This document shows positions 6,539 to 12,345 of a stretch of DNA of 16,399 nt, one piece after another. This DNA is from an uncultured Collinsella sp. Its GTDB lineage: Bacteria > Actinomycetota > Coriobacteriia > Coriobacteriales > Coriobacteriaceae. The notes under the pieces are model-generated. The model made no database searches. It was not told the origin of the DNA and worked only from the letters and a program-made list of their open reading frames with translations. The position numbers were made by a program, and so were the translations under genes. Every line of letters begins with the position of its first letter. The stretch's first letter is position 1. Location: contig CABUTH010000026.1 of NCBI GenBank assembly GCA_902494465.1, positions 1 through 16,399 of the forward strand, given 5' to 3'.

Positions 6539-7270
6539 CTAGTCGCTACGCTGGTGGTAAACCTTGTATTTAAACTGATCGGCACGAGCAACCGAGAGTG
6601 TATACTCCACAACCTCGTTTGACTCGTTATACGTAGTCCTGACCAAATCGAGCACAGGCGAGCCCTCGACAATTCCCAAAAAGTGGGCATCGGTGGGACG
6701 GGCTATGCTCGCATAGAACTCCTCTTCGGCCACGCGTATCTTTTGCTGAAAGTCCTGCTCAATCACATCGTAAAGCGGCTTACGCTCCAGCAGCGGTCGC
6801 TTTAGGGACAGAAATTGACGAACCGGTAGATAGCTGCGTTCGACCATCATGGGCATGTTGTCGGCAGAACGAAGTCGCTTGAGCTTAAAAATGCGATCAC
6901 CGATACGCAATCCCATATGCTCGGCCAGATTCTTATCGGCCTCCATCTCGCAAAACTCGAGAATCGTGGTCTCGGGGTCGCGACCCATCGCGCGCATCTG
7001 CTCGGTAAAGCTGTAGGACTGCATAAGATTGGTTGCCTTTGCCGAACGGTCGGTCACAAAGGTACCGCGACCGTGCTGCCGAACCACCAATCCTAAACGC
7101 TCCAGTTCCTGCAGAGCCAGGCGTACCGTAGTGCGCGAGAGACCATAGCGCTCCGATAGTTCGCGCTCGGAAGGAATCATGTCACCGGCGCGATATTCAT
7201 GGTCGATCTTTTCGGTCAGAATATCGACCAGCTGATCGTACAGCGGTTGCTTACGCGCTCCGATCGCCAT
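6539..7270 (-). CDS. GntR-family (HutC/UTRA) transcriptional regulator
   Basis: The 243-residue protein has a winged helix-turn-helix at about residues 8-73. It shows IPSERELSERYGLSRTTVRL (32-51) and the wing GLVVRQHGRGTFV (60-72). A UTRA ligand-binding domain follows from about 95 to 236 (MVERSYLP, EEEFYASIARP, LDLVRTTYNESNEVVEY). NagR and DasR of this subfamily bind hexosamine-6-phosphates, so GalN-6-P or a similar compound is the expected inducer. It lies between the PTS operon and agaS, next to two TGGT-N4-ACCA sites, and is the obvious regulator of both. The frame is open from a TTG at 7291, but the ATG at 7270 has GGGAGG five bases upstream. It is likely autoregulated through the imperfect site at 7294-7307. 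Confidence 0.93.
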   Translation of the reverse strand: MAIGARKQPLYDQLVDILTEKIDHEYRAGDMIPSERELSERYGLSRTTVRLALQELERLGLVVRQHGRGTFVTDRSAKATNLMQSYSFTEQMRAMGRDPETTILEFCEMEADKNLAEHMGLRIGDRIFKLKRLRSADNMPMMVERSYLPVRQFLSLKRPLLERKPLYDVIEQDFQQKIRVAEEEFYASIARPTDAHFLGIVEGSPVLDLVRTTYNESNEVVEYTLSVARADQFKYKVYHQRSD

Positions 7271-7293
7271 CCTATCCTCCCATTTTCTCAAAC

Positions 7294-7307
7294 TCGGCTA
7301 CTACCTT
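7294..7307. promoter_or_regulatory. Imperfect operator in the gntR leader (possible autoregulation)
   Basis: TCGGCTACTACCTT matches the agaS operator (reverse complement CTGGTTACTACCAG) at 9 of 14 positions. In the central ten bases, GGCTACTACC against GGTTACTACC, it differs at one. It lies just downstream of the predicted transcription start of the regulator gene, where binding would act as a roadblock. Confidence 0.4.
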
Positions 7308-7318
7308 GGGTGTTTAGC

Positions 7319-7348
7319 ATTATCTGTCTGCCGCACCCAAATCAACAA
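7319..7348 (-). promoter_or_regulatory. Probable promoter of the GntR gene
   Basis: On the minus strand TTGTTG (7348-7343) and GATAAT (7324-7319) are 18 bp apart, upstream of the regulator start at 7270. It lies just after the PTS operon terminator, so the regulator has its own promoter. Confidence 0.5.
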
Positions 7349-7354
7349 GAAAAC

Positions 7355-7388
7355 AAAAGCCGCGCGCTCTTTCGAGCACGCGGCTTTT
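7355..7388 (-). terminator. PTS operon terminator (bidirectional in form)
   Basis: A 15-bp stem (7355-7369 with 7374-7388, one G-U pair) has a four-base loop, and A/T tracts form the stem base on both sides (AAAAGCC...GGCTTTT). It lies 66 bp after the IID stop and before the regulator gene. Confidence 0.93.
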
Positions 7389-7412
7389 AACATACACATG
7401 GCTTAAGGGGTC

Positions 7413-7441
7413 GGGGTGTGAGCCGCGTAGGGACACACCCC
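7413..7441 (-). other. 3'-UTR hairpin after PTS IID
   Basis: GGGGTGTG (7413-7420) pairs with CACACCCC (7434-7441) around a 13-base loop, between the IID stop and the terminator at 7355-7388. It has no T-tract. A role in mRNA stability is only a guess. Confidence 0.45.
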
Positions 7442-7454
7442 TCAAGCTAGAGCC

Positions 7455-8537
7455 TTACCAGATGCTCGGCCAGAGACCAAGCGGGCCAGCGCCCAGGATG
7501 CCGAGGACGAAGAGCAGCAGAATGCCCTTGGTCGGGGTCCAGCTGTGCTTAGCGAACATGTAGTAAAGCAGCAGCGTAAGCATAAGCGGGACGAGCTTCG
7601 GGACGATGGTGTTGAGGGTGTCGGCAACAGAGAAGTTGACCGGATCCTCGGTAACGGTGCCGTAGGTCACGGACTCCATGCCGTTGCCCAGATCGGTGAC
7701 GCCGCACTCGACAGCGTTGCCGTCAGCATCGGAGGCGGTAAGGGCGTTGCCGTCCTTATCGGTCATGGCGATGGTACCGGCCTCAGCGGTCTCGGTATCG
7801 ATGCCCTCCATACCGGTGAAGTTCTCGGCCTCCTTCTCGGAGACGATCACGGTAGTAGCGGAGAGACCACGGGTGGTGCCGTTGGGGATCTGGAGGTTGA
7901 TCTGGGTGCCACCCATGGTGACGACCAGGCAACCGACGACGAAGACGCCCATGATGGAAGCGGCACGCGTGAAGGCCTGCATGTTGGCGGTCAGAGCGTC
8001 AATAGCGCTGGTGCCAAGCTTGTAGGACCAGTTCATGAGCCAGAAGCGCAGAGCGAACTGGACGGCGTTGAAGATCACCAGGAAGATGATCGGCGCAGCG
8101 GCGTTGCCGTTGATGGCCATGTTGGAGGTGATGCCGGCCGTGATAGGCACGAGCGTCAGCCAGAACAGGGCGTCACCGATACCACCGAGCGGGCCCATTG
8201 CGGCGACGCGGACGGCGCGGATCGTGGGGATGTCAACCTTGTTCTGCTCGAGCGAAAGCACGATGCCCATAACAAAGGTGACGAGGAACGGGTGGGTGTT
8301 GAAGAACTCCAGGTTGTGGCTCATGGAAGCCGCGAGGTCGTTCTTGTTGGTGTGGATCTTCTCCAGACCGGGGATGATGGAGTAGAGCCAGCCAGCGGCC
8401 TGCATACGCTCGTAGTTGAACGAGGCCTGCAGGAAGCAGGAGCGCCAAGCCATCTTGTTGAGGGTCTTCTGGTCGAGCTGCGGAGCAGGAGTGAGATCCT
8501 CGTAGTGCTCCGGGATCACATACTCATTAGATGCCAT
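7455..8537 (-). CDS. PTS mannose-family IID component with an enlarged extracytoplasmic loop
   Basis: The 360-residue protein is the IID membrane subunit of a mannose/GalNAc-type PTS and works with IIC as the transport channel. Typical signatures are FLQASFNYERMQAAGWLYSI (35-54), NTHPFLVTFVMGIVLSLEQ (80-98) and the conserved VAAMGPLGGIGDALFW (111-126). The C-terminal part has the usual LVPLMLTLLLYYM helix and a GILGAGPLGLW ending. IID proteins are usually about 270-305 residues. The excess is a hydrophilic, acidic segment at about 212-306 with two DGNA repeats (DKDGNALT, DADGNAVE). The ATG at 8537 follows GGAGGTGA by eight bases. The start overlaps the IIC stop by 11 bp, implying translational coupling. 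It is the last gene of the PTS operon. Confidence 0.93.
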   Translation of the reverse strand: MASNEYVIPEHYEDLTPAPQLDQKTLNKMAWRSCFLQASFNYERMQAAGWLYSIIPGLEKIHTNKNDLAASMSHNLEFFNTHPFLVTFVMGIVLSLEQNKVDIPTIRAVRVAAMGPLGGIGDALFWLTLVPITAGITSNMAINGNAAAPIIFLVIFNAVQFALRFWLMNWSYKLGTSAIDALTANMQAFTRAASIMGVFVVGCLVVTMGGTQINLQIPNGTTRGLSATTVIVSEKEAENFTGMEGIDTETAEAGTIAMTDKDGNALTASDADGNAVECGVTDLGNGMESVTYGTVTEDPVNFSVADTLNTIVPKLVPLMLTLLLYYMFAKHSWTPTKGILLLFVLGILGAGPLGLWPSIW

Positions 8538-9327
8538 CTTCGAAGTCACCTCCGTCAGAAACAGCTGCACCCTTCAGCTCGGTCTGCTGCTGGAAGTCCC
8601 AGAAAGCGATGCCGAAGCCGATGAGAGCGAGGATGAGCAGAGCAGGGGTTGCCAGCGAATCGTTGGCAACGGTGATGAGCGCGAGGCCAAAGCCCATGAG
8701 GAAGAAGCCCCACATATCGCGGTTCATCATAACCTTGAGCAGGACGGCGAAGCCGACGAAGCGCATCATGCCGCCTGCAGCGGAGAGACCGGTCTGCAGC
8801 CAAGTCGGGATGGCGGAAGCGATGGTCTGACCGATGGTAGCGCCAGCGATGAAGAACAGGGTGACGACGACAGCGAAGATCAGGCCGAGCAGAGCCATGG
8901 CGAAGTAGTTCAGACGCTCGATACCCTTGGTGTCAGCGTTGTGAGCCATGTTGTCCGCGGAGGACATGAGCGGCGACATAAGCGTGAAGACCAGGGTAAC
9001 GCCGAGCTGACCAAGCAGAGCGAACGGAATGGCAAGGCCGACTGCCGCGTTGGGCTCGAGGCCCGTAGCGATAGCGAGAATGGCTGCCATGATGCCGCCG
9101 ATGACGGCGTTAGGCGGCTGAGCGCCTCCGATCGGCATGTTGCCGATCGTCATGAGCTGATAAGTACCACCCACGAGAAGACCGGTGTTGAGGTCGCCAA
9201 GGATAAGACCGATGACGGCGCCGGTGACGATGGGCTGATAGAGAGACTCGAGGAAGTCAAACTGGTCGATTGCCGCGATGAACGTGACGACGAAGACCAG
9301 AGCGATCTGGATGATCGAGTATTCCAT
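8527..9327 (-). CDS. PTS mannose-family IIC component
   Basis: The 266-residue polytopic membrane protein is the IIC (ManY/AgaW-like) subunit. It shows the family N-terminal helix and FIAAIDQFDFLESLYQPIV (16-34), then GDLNTGLLVGGTYQLMTIGN (44-63) and GGAQPPNAVIGGIMA (67-81), all conserved in sugar-binding IIC proteins. Several further hydrophobic helices follow, up to LALIGFGIAFWDF near the end. The C-terminus is a short acidic cytoplasmic tail. AGGAGG lies six bases before the ATG. The gene is followed by IID with an 11-bp overlap and preceded by IIB after a 90-bp gap containing a small hairpin. The sugar is not readable from motifs; GalNAc or galactosamine is inferred from agaS and nagA. 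Confidence 0.94.
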   Translation of the reverse strand: MEYSIIQIALVFVVTFIAAIDQFDFLESLYQPIVTGAVIGLILGDLNTGLLVGGTYQLMTIGNMPIGGAQPPNAVIGGIMAAILAIATGLEPNAAVGLAIPFALLGQLGVTLVFTLMSPLMSSADNMAHNADTKGIERLNYFAMALLGLIFAVVVTLFFIAGATIGQTIASAIPTWLQTGLSAAGGMMRFVGFAVLLKVMMNRDMWGFFLMGFGLALITVANDSLATPALLILALIGFGIAFWDFQQQTELKGAAVSDGGDFEDGI

Positions 9328-9380
9328 CTTGCTCCTCCTTTCAAAATGTATGTACGCACTTTGGATTTCACGTACAGAAC

Positions 9381-9400
9381 GTCAGGGTTTCACTCCTGAC
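9381..9400 (-). other. Small intercistronic hairpin between IIB and IIC
   Basis: GTCAGG (9381-9386) pairs with CCTGAC (9395-9400) in the 90-bp gap. No T-tract follows, so it is more likely an mRNA stability or processing element than a terminator. Evidence is weak. Confidence 0.35.
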
Positions 9401-9417
9401 AACGTGGATCACGAGGA

Positions 9418-9900
9418 TTACGAGAAGAGCTTGCTCGTGTCCTCAACAGGCGTGCTCGGAACGCGCCTGATCTCCAACTCCACCCCCAATTCCTGCAGCT
9501 CTTTAAACGCAGCGACATCCTCGTCGTTAACTGCGACGGAGGTGGCGACTTGGCGCTTTCCTTCCGACATGTGCATGTTGCCGATGTTTACCTTCTTTAT
9601 AGGCACACCGCCCTTGACGAGCGTAAGCACGTCTTCCGGTGTTTCGGCCACGATGAAGATCTTCTGGCGCGGGCTCGCCTTGCCAATGACGTCGATGGTC
9701 TTCTGCAGAGAGAAGAAACGCGTAGCGACGCCGGCGGGAGCGGCCATCTTCATGAGGTTCTGGCGCATGGTGTTGGACGCCACGTCGTCGTTGGCGACGA
9801 GGATGAGGTTGGAGCCCAGGGTGGAGTTCCACTGGGTGGCAACCTGACCATGAACCAGTCGGTTATCGATGCGGGTAAGAAGAATGTTGGGTTCTGCCAT
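9418..9900 (-). CDS. PTS mannose-family IIB component
   Basis: The 160-residue cytoplasmic protein accepts phosphate from IIA and passes it to the incoming sugar. The N-terminus LLTRIDNRLVHGQVATQW carries the phosphorylated histidine (H17) in the invariant RxDxRLxHGQV motif. Further family features are LILVANDDVASN (32-43) and NIGNMHMSEGKRQVA (105-119). Length is normal for ManX-type IIB domains. AAAGGAAG lies about nine bases before the ATG. It lies 36 bp downstream of the YajC-like gene and 90 bp upstream of IIC. As a stand-alone IIB, separate from IIA, it matches the AgaV/LevE arrangement. Confidence 0.94.
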   Translation of the reverse strand: MAEPNILLTRIDNRLVHGQVATQWNSTLGSNLILVANDDVASNTMRQNLMKMAAPAGVATRFFSLQKTIDVIGKASPRQKIFIVAETPEDVLTLVKGGVPIKKVNIGNMHMSEGKRQVATSVAVNDEDVAAFKELQELGVELEIRRVPSTPVEDTSKLFS

Positions 9901-9936
9901 GTTGATCAGCTTCCTTTCGTTATTTGCTGACGACAG

Positions 9937-10218
9937 TTACTTGATCTCCTGAATCGCGTAACGCGAAACATCTACAACGGCTCCGGATCGGACTTTGATC
10001 TGGACCTTCTCGCCTTCGATGCCTTTGACGGTTCCGTAGATACCGCCGGCGAAAAGAACCTCTTGACCCGGCTTGAGCTCGGTGTGCAGCTCCTTGAAGT
10101 ACTTCTGCTTCTTCTTCATGTTGATTTGCGACCAGATGGTGTAAATCAAGCCCATGATGACAAGCAGGCCTAAAAGGGCGACCGAAGAGCTCAGGACGTT
10201 GGCTCCGAAATCGGCCAT
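9937..10218 (-). CDS. YajC-like membrane protein encoded within the PTS operon
   Basis: The 93-residue protein has one N-terminal membrane helix (about 9-30), a basic MKKKQKYFKEL stretch, and the YajC-type domain LKPGQEVLFAGGIYGTVKGI (48-67) followed by VSRYAIQEI. YajC is known as an accessory of the SecDF translocase. A YajC-like gene is also found beside mannose-type PTS genes for amino-sugar disaccharides in streptococci (established observation). Its placement here, between IIA and IIB, suggests a paralogue serving the PTS rather than general secretion; that is inference. Its ATG shares one base with the IIA stop (TAATG), so the two are translationally coupled. Housekeeping YajC encoded by coincidence in this operon is the alternative. 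Confidence 0.87.
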   Translation of the reverse strand: MADFGANVLSSSVALLGLLVIMGLIYTIWSQINMKKKQKYFKELHTELKPGQEVLFAGGIYGTVKGIEGEKVQIKVRSGAVVDVSRYAIQEIK

Positions 10219-10661
10219 TAGATGCCGTCCTCGTCGCCGAAGATATCCTCTTCCTCGGAGCCGGCAACGGATGCGACCGTCTGGGCGGTGACGCCCGTCT
10301 GGCCAACGGTCACGGCCTGCTCGCCAAGCTCGGCGAGCGTGGCATTGCCGCGGAGGAACAGAAGCTCAATAACCATGGGAAGGTTGGTGCCAGTCAGAAC
10401 CTCGACGTTGTCGACATCCTGGGCAATCATCATCGACTGGTTGAACGGGGTGCCGCCAAGCAGGTCGGTAAAGACGAGCACGCCATCGCACTCCTCGCGC
10501 ATGGCGGTAATAGCGGCGCGGAGATCCTCACCGTAGGAAGCAGCCTGGTCGCCCTCAAAAGGAACGACGGTAAAAGCGGGCTGGTCGCCGGCAACCATAG
10601 CGATAGCGCTAGCTAGGCCGGGTGCGAACTGTCCATGACCGGTAAGAATAAAGCCAACCAT
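10218..10661 (-). CDS. PTS mannose-family IIA component
   Basis: The 147-residue cytoplasmic protein takes phosphate from HPr. The N-terminus MVGFILTGHGQFAPGLASA carries the phosphorylated histidine H9 in the T-G-H-G motif. VLVFTDLLGGTPFNQS (61-76) is the conserved core of EIIA-Man proteins. The C-terminus ends in an acidic tail (EEEDIFGDEDGI) beyond the fold. GAAGGG lies eight bases before the ATG. It is the first gene of the PTS operon, about 140 bp after the predicted start of transcription, and overlaps the YajC-like gene by one base. Confidence 0.95.
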   Translation of the reverse strand: MVGFILTGHGQFAPGLASAIAMVAGDQPAFTVVPFEGDQAASYGEDLRAAITAMREECDGVLVFTDLLGGTPFNQSMMIAQDVDNVEVLTGTNLPMVIELLFLRGNATLAELGEQAVTVGQTGVTAQTVASVAGSEEEDIFGDEDGI

Positions 10662-10719
10662 TCAAATTTCCCTTCCGAAGGTGTGTACAATCTGAGTCCG
10701 ATGATTTTCGGAAGCCAGC

Positions 10720-10731
10720 GGGCGCTCGCCC
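10720..10731. other. GC-rich hairpin in the PTS leader
   Basis: GGGCGCTCGCCC is a self-complementary 12-mer in the untranslated leader, about 60 bp upstream of the IIA start. There is no T-tract; the function is unknown. Confidence 0.35.
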
Positions 10732-10777
10732 TTAAAGCTTCTTAGAAAGCGTTCTTTGAAGACCAGTGGTTTCTAAA

Positions 10778-10791
10778 CTGGTAGTAACCAC
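10778..10791. promoter_or_regulatory. GntR-type operator in the PTS leader
   Basis: CTGGTAGTAACCAC matches the agaS operator at 13 of 14 positions, including the full 12-mer TGGTAGTAACCA. It lies roughly 10-23 bases after the predicted PTS transcription start. An additional inverted pair, ACCAGT (10762-10767) and ACTGGT (10777-10782), overlaps it and may extend the binding site. Confidence 0.75.
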
Positions 10792-10807
10792 GTGACGTGT
10801 TGTTGTC

Positions 10808-10816
10808 ACTATATCA
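10808..10816 (-). promoter_or_regulatory. Extended -10 promoter of the PTS operon
   Basis: The minus strand reads TGATATAGT, an extended -10 element (TG-N-TATAGT). There is no good -35 hexamer upstream, which is usual for this class. The predicted start is near 10801, giving a leader of about 140 bases. Confidence 0.5.
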
Positions 10817-10880
10817 CCCCAGAAGAGGTCGCTTTCGTTGATTCATACGGTAAAACGTTTTTGCACCGCTCACGGTGATA

Positions 10881-10898
10881 TTTCGACCGTTTACCGGT
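10881..10898 (+). repeat. 18-bp repeat TTTCGACCGTTYACCGGT, copy 1
   Basis: tttcgaccgtttaccggt recurs 218 bp away (11099-11116) with one difference. The segment cgaccgtttaccggtcg (10884-10900) is also an inverted repeat with 6-bp arms. It looks like a protein-binding site; the regulator is not identified. Confidence 0.6.
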
Positions 10899-10916
10899 CG
10901 TTAACATTTCTACCTG

Positions 10917-10930
10917 CGGTTTTGAAACCG
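10917..10930. repeat. Palindrome CGGTTT-TG-AAACCG, cre-like neighbourhood
   Basis: The 14-bp inverted repeat is followed by TTTCGAAA (10931-10938). The overlapping TGAAACCGTTTCGA (10923-10936) matches the CcpA/LacI-type cre consensus at 12 of 14 positions. Catabolite control of the PTS operon is possible but unproven. Confidence 0.4.
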
Positions 10931-11084
10931 TTTCGAAATGCTTTGGAAAAAGATCAGAACTTTTATTGTGTCTAAACAACGCAGGGCGGCTAAAAATAGC
11001 GTAAAGAAAAATTGCAGGTCATTGTGAAGATATGTGAATTGGTCTTTTTGTCTTAATACCAGTTAGAACCAGTTTTGAGATTAT

Positions 11085-11114
11085 CGGTGAACGGTAGTTT
11101 TCGACCGTTCACCG
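11085..11114. repeat. 11-bp inverted repeat with 8-base loop
   Basis: CGGTGAACGGT (11085-11095) and ACCGTTCACCG (11104-11114) are perfect reverse complements separated by agttttcg. The right arm belongs to the second copy of the 18-bp repeat (11099-11116). It may be an operator pair or an RNA hairpin. Confidence 0.65.
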
Positions 11115-11151
11115 GTTACTTGTAATCGTTTGCAGCTGTTTTCCCAGATGA

Positions 11152-11167
11152 ATCGGGGAAACCCGAT
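11152..11167. other. Small hairpin with GAAA tetraloop
   Basis: ATCGGG-GAAA-CCCGAT forms a 6-bp stem closed by a GNRA loop when transcribed on the plus strand. It is isolated and not recognisable as part of a known structured RNA. Confidence 0.35.
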
Positions 11168-11300
11168 GAAGCATTTGCGCGATCACGGGAAGTTTTGGCA
11201 TTTGTCCCCATCCCCCGTGCGCTAAACTCTGGCATCCAAAATGAGCTAATAGGTCACGTTAATCTTTTTCAATCATTACTAACTCAGTTTCCGTAATTAT

Positions 11301-11329
11301 TTATCGTTTGTCGTTAATTCTGATATGAT
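11301..11329 (+). promoter_or_regulatory. Promoter of the DUF2975-XRE operon
   Basis: TTATCG (11301-11306) and TATGAT (11324-11329) are 17 bp apart, and TG at 11321-11322 makes an extended -10. The promoter lies 34 bp before the chosen start codon. Confidence 0.65.
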
Positions 11330-11340
11330 ACAAGTATCAT
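11325..11340. promoter_or_regulatory. Perfect palindrome over the -10 box (likely XRE operator)
   Basis: ATGATAC-AA-GTATCAT has two exact 7-bp arms. It covers most of the -10 box and the expected transcription start, where a repressor dimer would block initiation. The small XRE protein encoded in the same operon is the natural candidate. Confidence 0.6.
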
Positions 11341-11363
11341 CCAAAATGCCGGTTGGAGGGGTT

Positions 11364-12002
11364 ATGGTCCATCGAAACGCATCTATATCGAATGAAACCA
11401 TCAGCCGCGAACAGACGATAGCCGAACTGAGGAAGCTCGCTCGCATCTGCAAATGGGCCACGATCTGCATTACCACCGCTCTCGCTCTGGGACTTCTCGC
11501 AGTCATTGCGATTGACCTTCTACTCATATTGCCTGGCCTCTCCCAAGGGTCGTGTCTCCAATCCGTAGAACTTCAAGCCGGCGAAGGGCCGTGCCTTGCT
11601 ATCGTCGGTGCCGATGCGCAGGCCCCACTTATGCTCGTTGCACACGATGGTCACACTGCCATAGGGAGCCTCTTGATGACATGTCTCGCGCTTACCATCG
11701 CGATAAGCGTGCGCAGGTTTTTCTTCAACATTGAAAAGGAAGGCAGGCCCTTTGACCTTGAATGTAACCAGACACTTCGTCGAGTAGGAAATTTATTCCT
11801 TATCGGCGGCGTTGCCGTGAGGCTTCTTGGTGCCGCAATCACGGGAAAGATACTCTCAGGATTTGGCGGCAGCTTTACGGATGCGTTCGTCGGCCAGTTA
11901 TTCGAGCCCTCTATGCTCTTTGCAGGCCTGATTATTTGCCTGATTGCCAGCATCTTCCGCTACGGGTATATCCTGCAAAAACAAGATGACGAATTGCTCT
12001 AG
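11364..12002 (+). CDS. DUF2975 family membrane protein
   Basis: The 212-residue protein has four predicted membrane helices at about 32-56, 99-117, 143-162 and 183-203. The cytoplasmic loop EKEGRPFDLECNQTLRRVGN and the C-terminal signature RYGYILQKQDDELL are characteristic of DUF2975 proteins. Those are often encoded together with a small XRE/Cro regulator (B. subtilis YoaS/YozG is an example). Its function is unknown; a membrane partner or sensor for the regulator is a reasonable inference. The frame is open from 11325, but that ATG lies inside the -10 box. The ATG at 11364 has GGAGG just upstream. The XRE gene follows after nine bases. Confidence 0.85.
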   Translation: MVHRNASISNETISREQTIAELRKLARICKWATICITTALALGLLAVIAIDLLLILPGLSQGSCLQSVELQAGEGPCLAIVGADAQAPLMLVAHDGHTAIGSLLMTCLALTIAISVRRFFFNIEKEGRPFDLECNQTLRRVGNLFLIGGVAVRLLGAAITGKILSGFGGSFTDAFVGQLFEPSMLFAGLIICLIASIFRYGYILQKQDDELL

Positions 12003-12011
12003 GGGGAATCC

Positions 12012-12251
12012 ATGATTATTCTGCGGCTTGACCGCATGCTCGCCGAACGCAAGATCTCATCCAAAGAGCTTGCGGAACGCGTGGGCATCTCCCAGGTCAA
12101 TATGTCACGCATTAAGACGGGCAAGGTTTCTGCCATACGTTTTTCAACTCTTGACGCGATATGCCGGGCACTCGACTGCCAACCGGGCGATGTGCTGGAA
12201 TATATATCCGACGATGAAGCCGATAGCCTTTTTGGACTTAAAGATGAATAG
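12012..12251 (+). CDS. XRE/Cro-type helix-turn-helix regulator (HTH_26 type)
   Basis: The 79-residue protein is almost entirely one Cro/CI-type DNA-binding domain. Residues 17-39 form the helix-turn-helix (SKELAERVGISQVNMSRIKTGKV), followed by FSTLDAICRALDCQPGDVLEYI (44-65), the standard fourth and fifth helices. The C-terminus is a short acidic tail. GGGGG lies about five bases before the ATG, which starts nine bases after the DUF2975 stop; the pair is one operon. It is expected to bind the palindrome at 11325-11340 and repress its own operon. Its downstream terminator has been split by the IS3 element. Confidence 0.9.
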   Translation: MIILRLDRMLAERKISSKELAERVGISQVNMSRIKTGKVSAIRFSTLDAICRALDCQPGDVLEYISDDEADSLFGLKDE

Positions 12252-12283
12252 CCATAATTAAACTGTCGATCACGCTCTCAACG

Positions 12284-12298
12284 CAAATAGCCCGCCAG
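12284..12298. terminator. Left half of a bidirectional terminator split by the IS3 element
   Basis: CAAATAGCCCGCCAG is the exact reverse complement of CTGGCGGGCTATTTG at 13764-13778. With the element and one TTC copy removed, the two halves make a 15-bp stem with a 13-base loop between two convergent genes. The T-rich ends of the arms support a terminator in both directions. Confidence 0.8.
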
Positions 12299-12304
12299 AA
12301 CGAC

Positions 12305-12307
12305 TTC
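12305..12307. repeat. Target-site duplication TTC, left copy
   Basis: TTC directly precedes the left terminal repeat and is repeated at 13757-13759. A 3-bp duplication is normal for IS3-family transposition. Confidence 0.75.
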
Positions 12308-12331
12308 TGAACTGCGCCCCAAATCTTGGAC
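12308..12331. repeat. IS3 element terminal inverted repeat, left (orfB side)
   Basis: It begins TGAACTGC and ends CTTGGAC, and matches the right repeat (13733-13756, reverse complement) at 20 of 24 positions. Confidence 0.9.
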
Positions 12332-12345
12332 GCCCTAAATAGCGA

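Larger units (their letters stand above)
10662..11363. other. Gene-free regulatory region between the PTS operon and the DUF2975 operon
   Basis: About 700 bp carry no plausible gene and are visibly more AT-rich than the flanks. The region holds the PTS leader, an extended -10 promoter and an operator near 10778-10816. It also holds at least five inverted repeats (10884-10900, 10917-10930, 11085-11114, 11152-11167, 11325-11340), a duplicated 18-mer, and the promoter of the DUF2975 gene. No rRNA, tRNA or known riboswitch fold was recognised. Confidence 0.7.

Noticed and set aside
10662..10800. Riboswitch in the PTS leader
   Set aside because: The leader has only short local hairpins (10697-10711, 10720-10731) and no conserved aptamer motif or terminator that I recognise.
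11141..11220. Structured RNA around the GAAA-capped hairpin
   Set aside because: A single 6-bp stem without a surrounding multi-helix fold is not enough to call an ncRNA.
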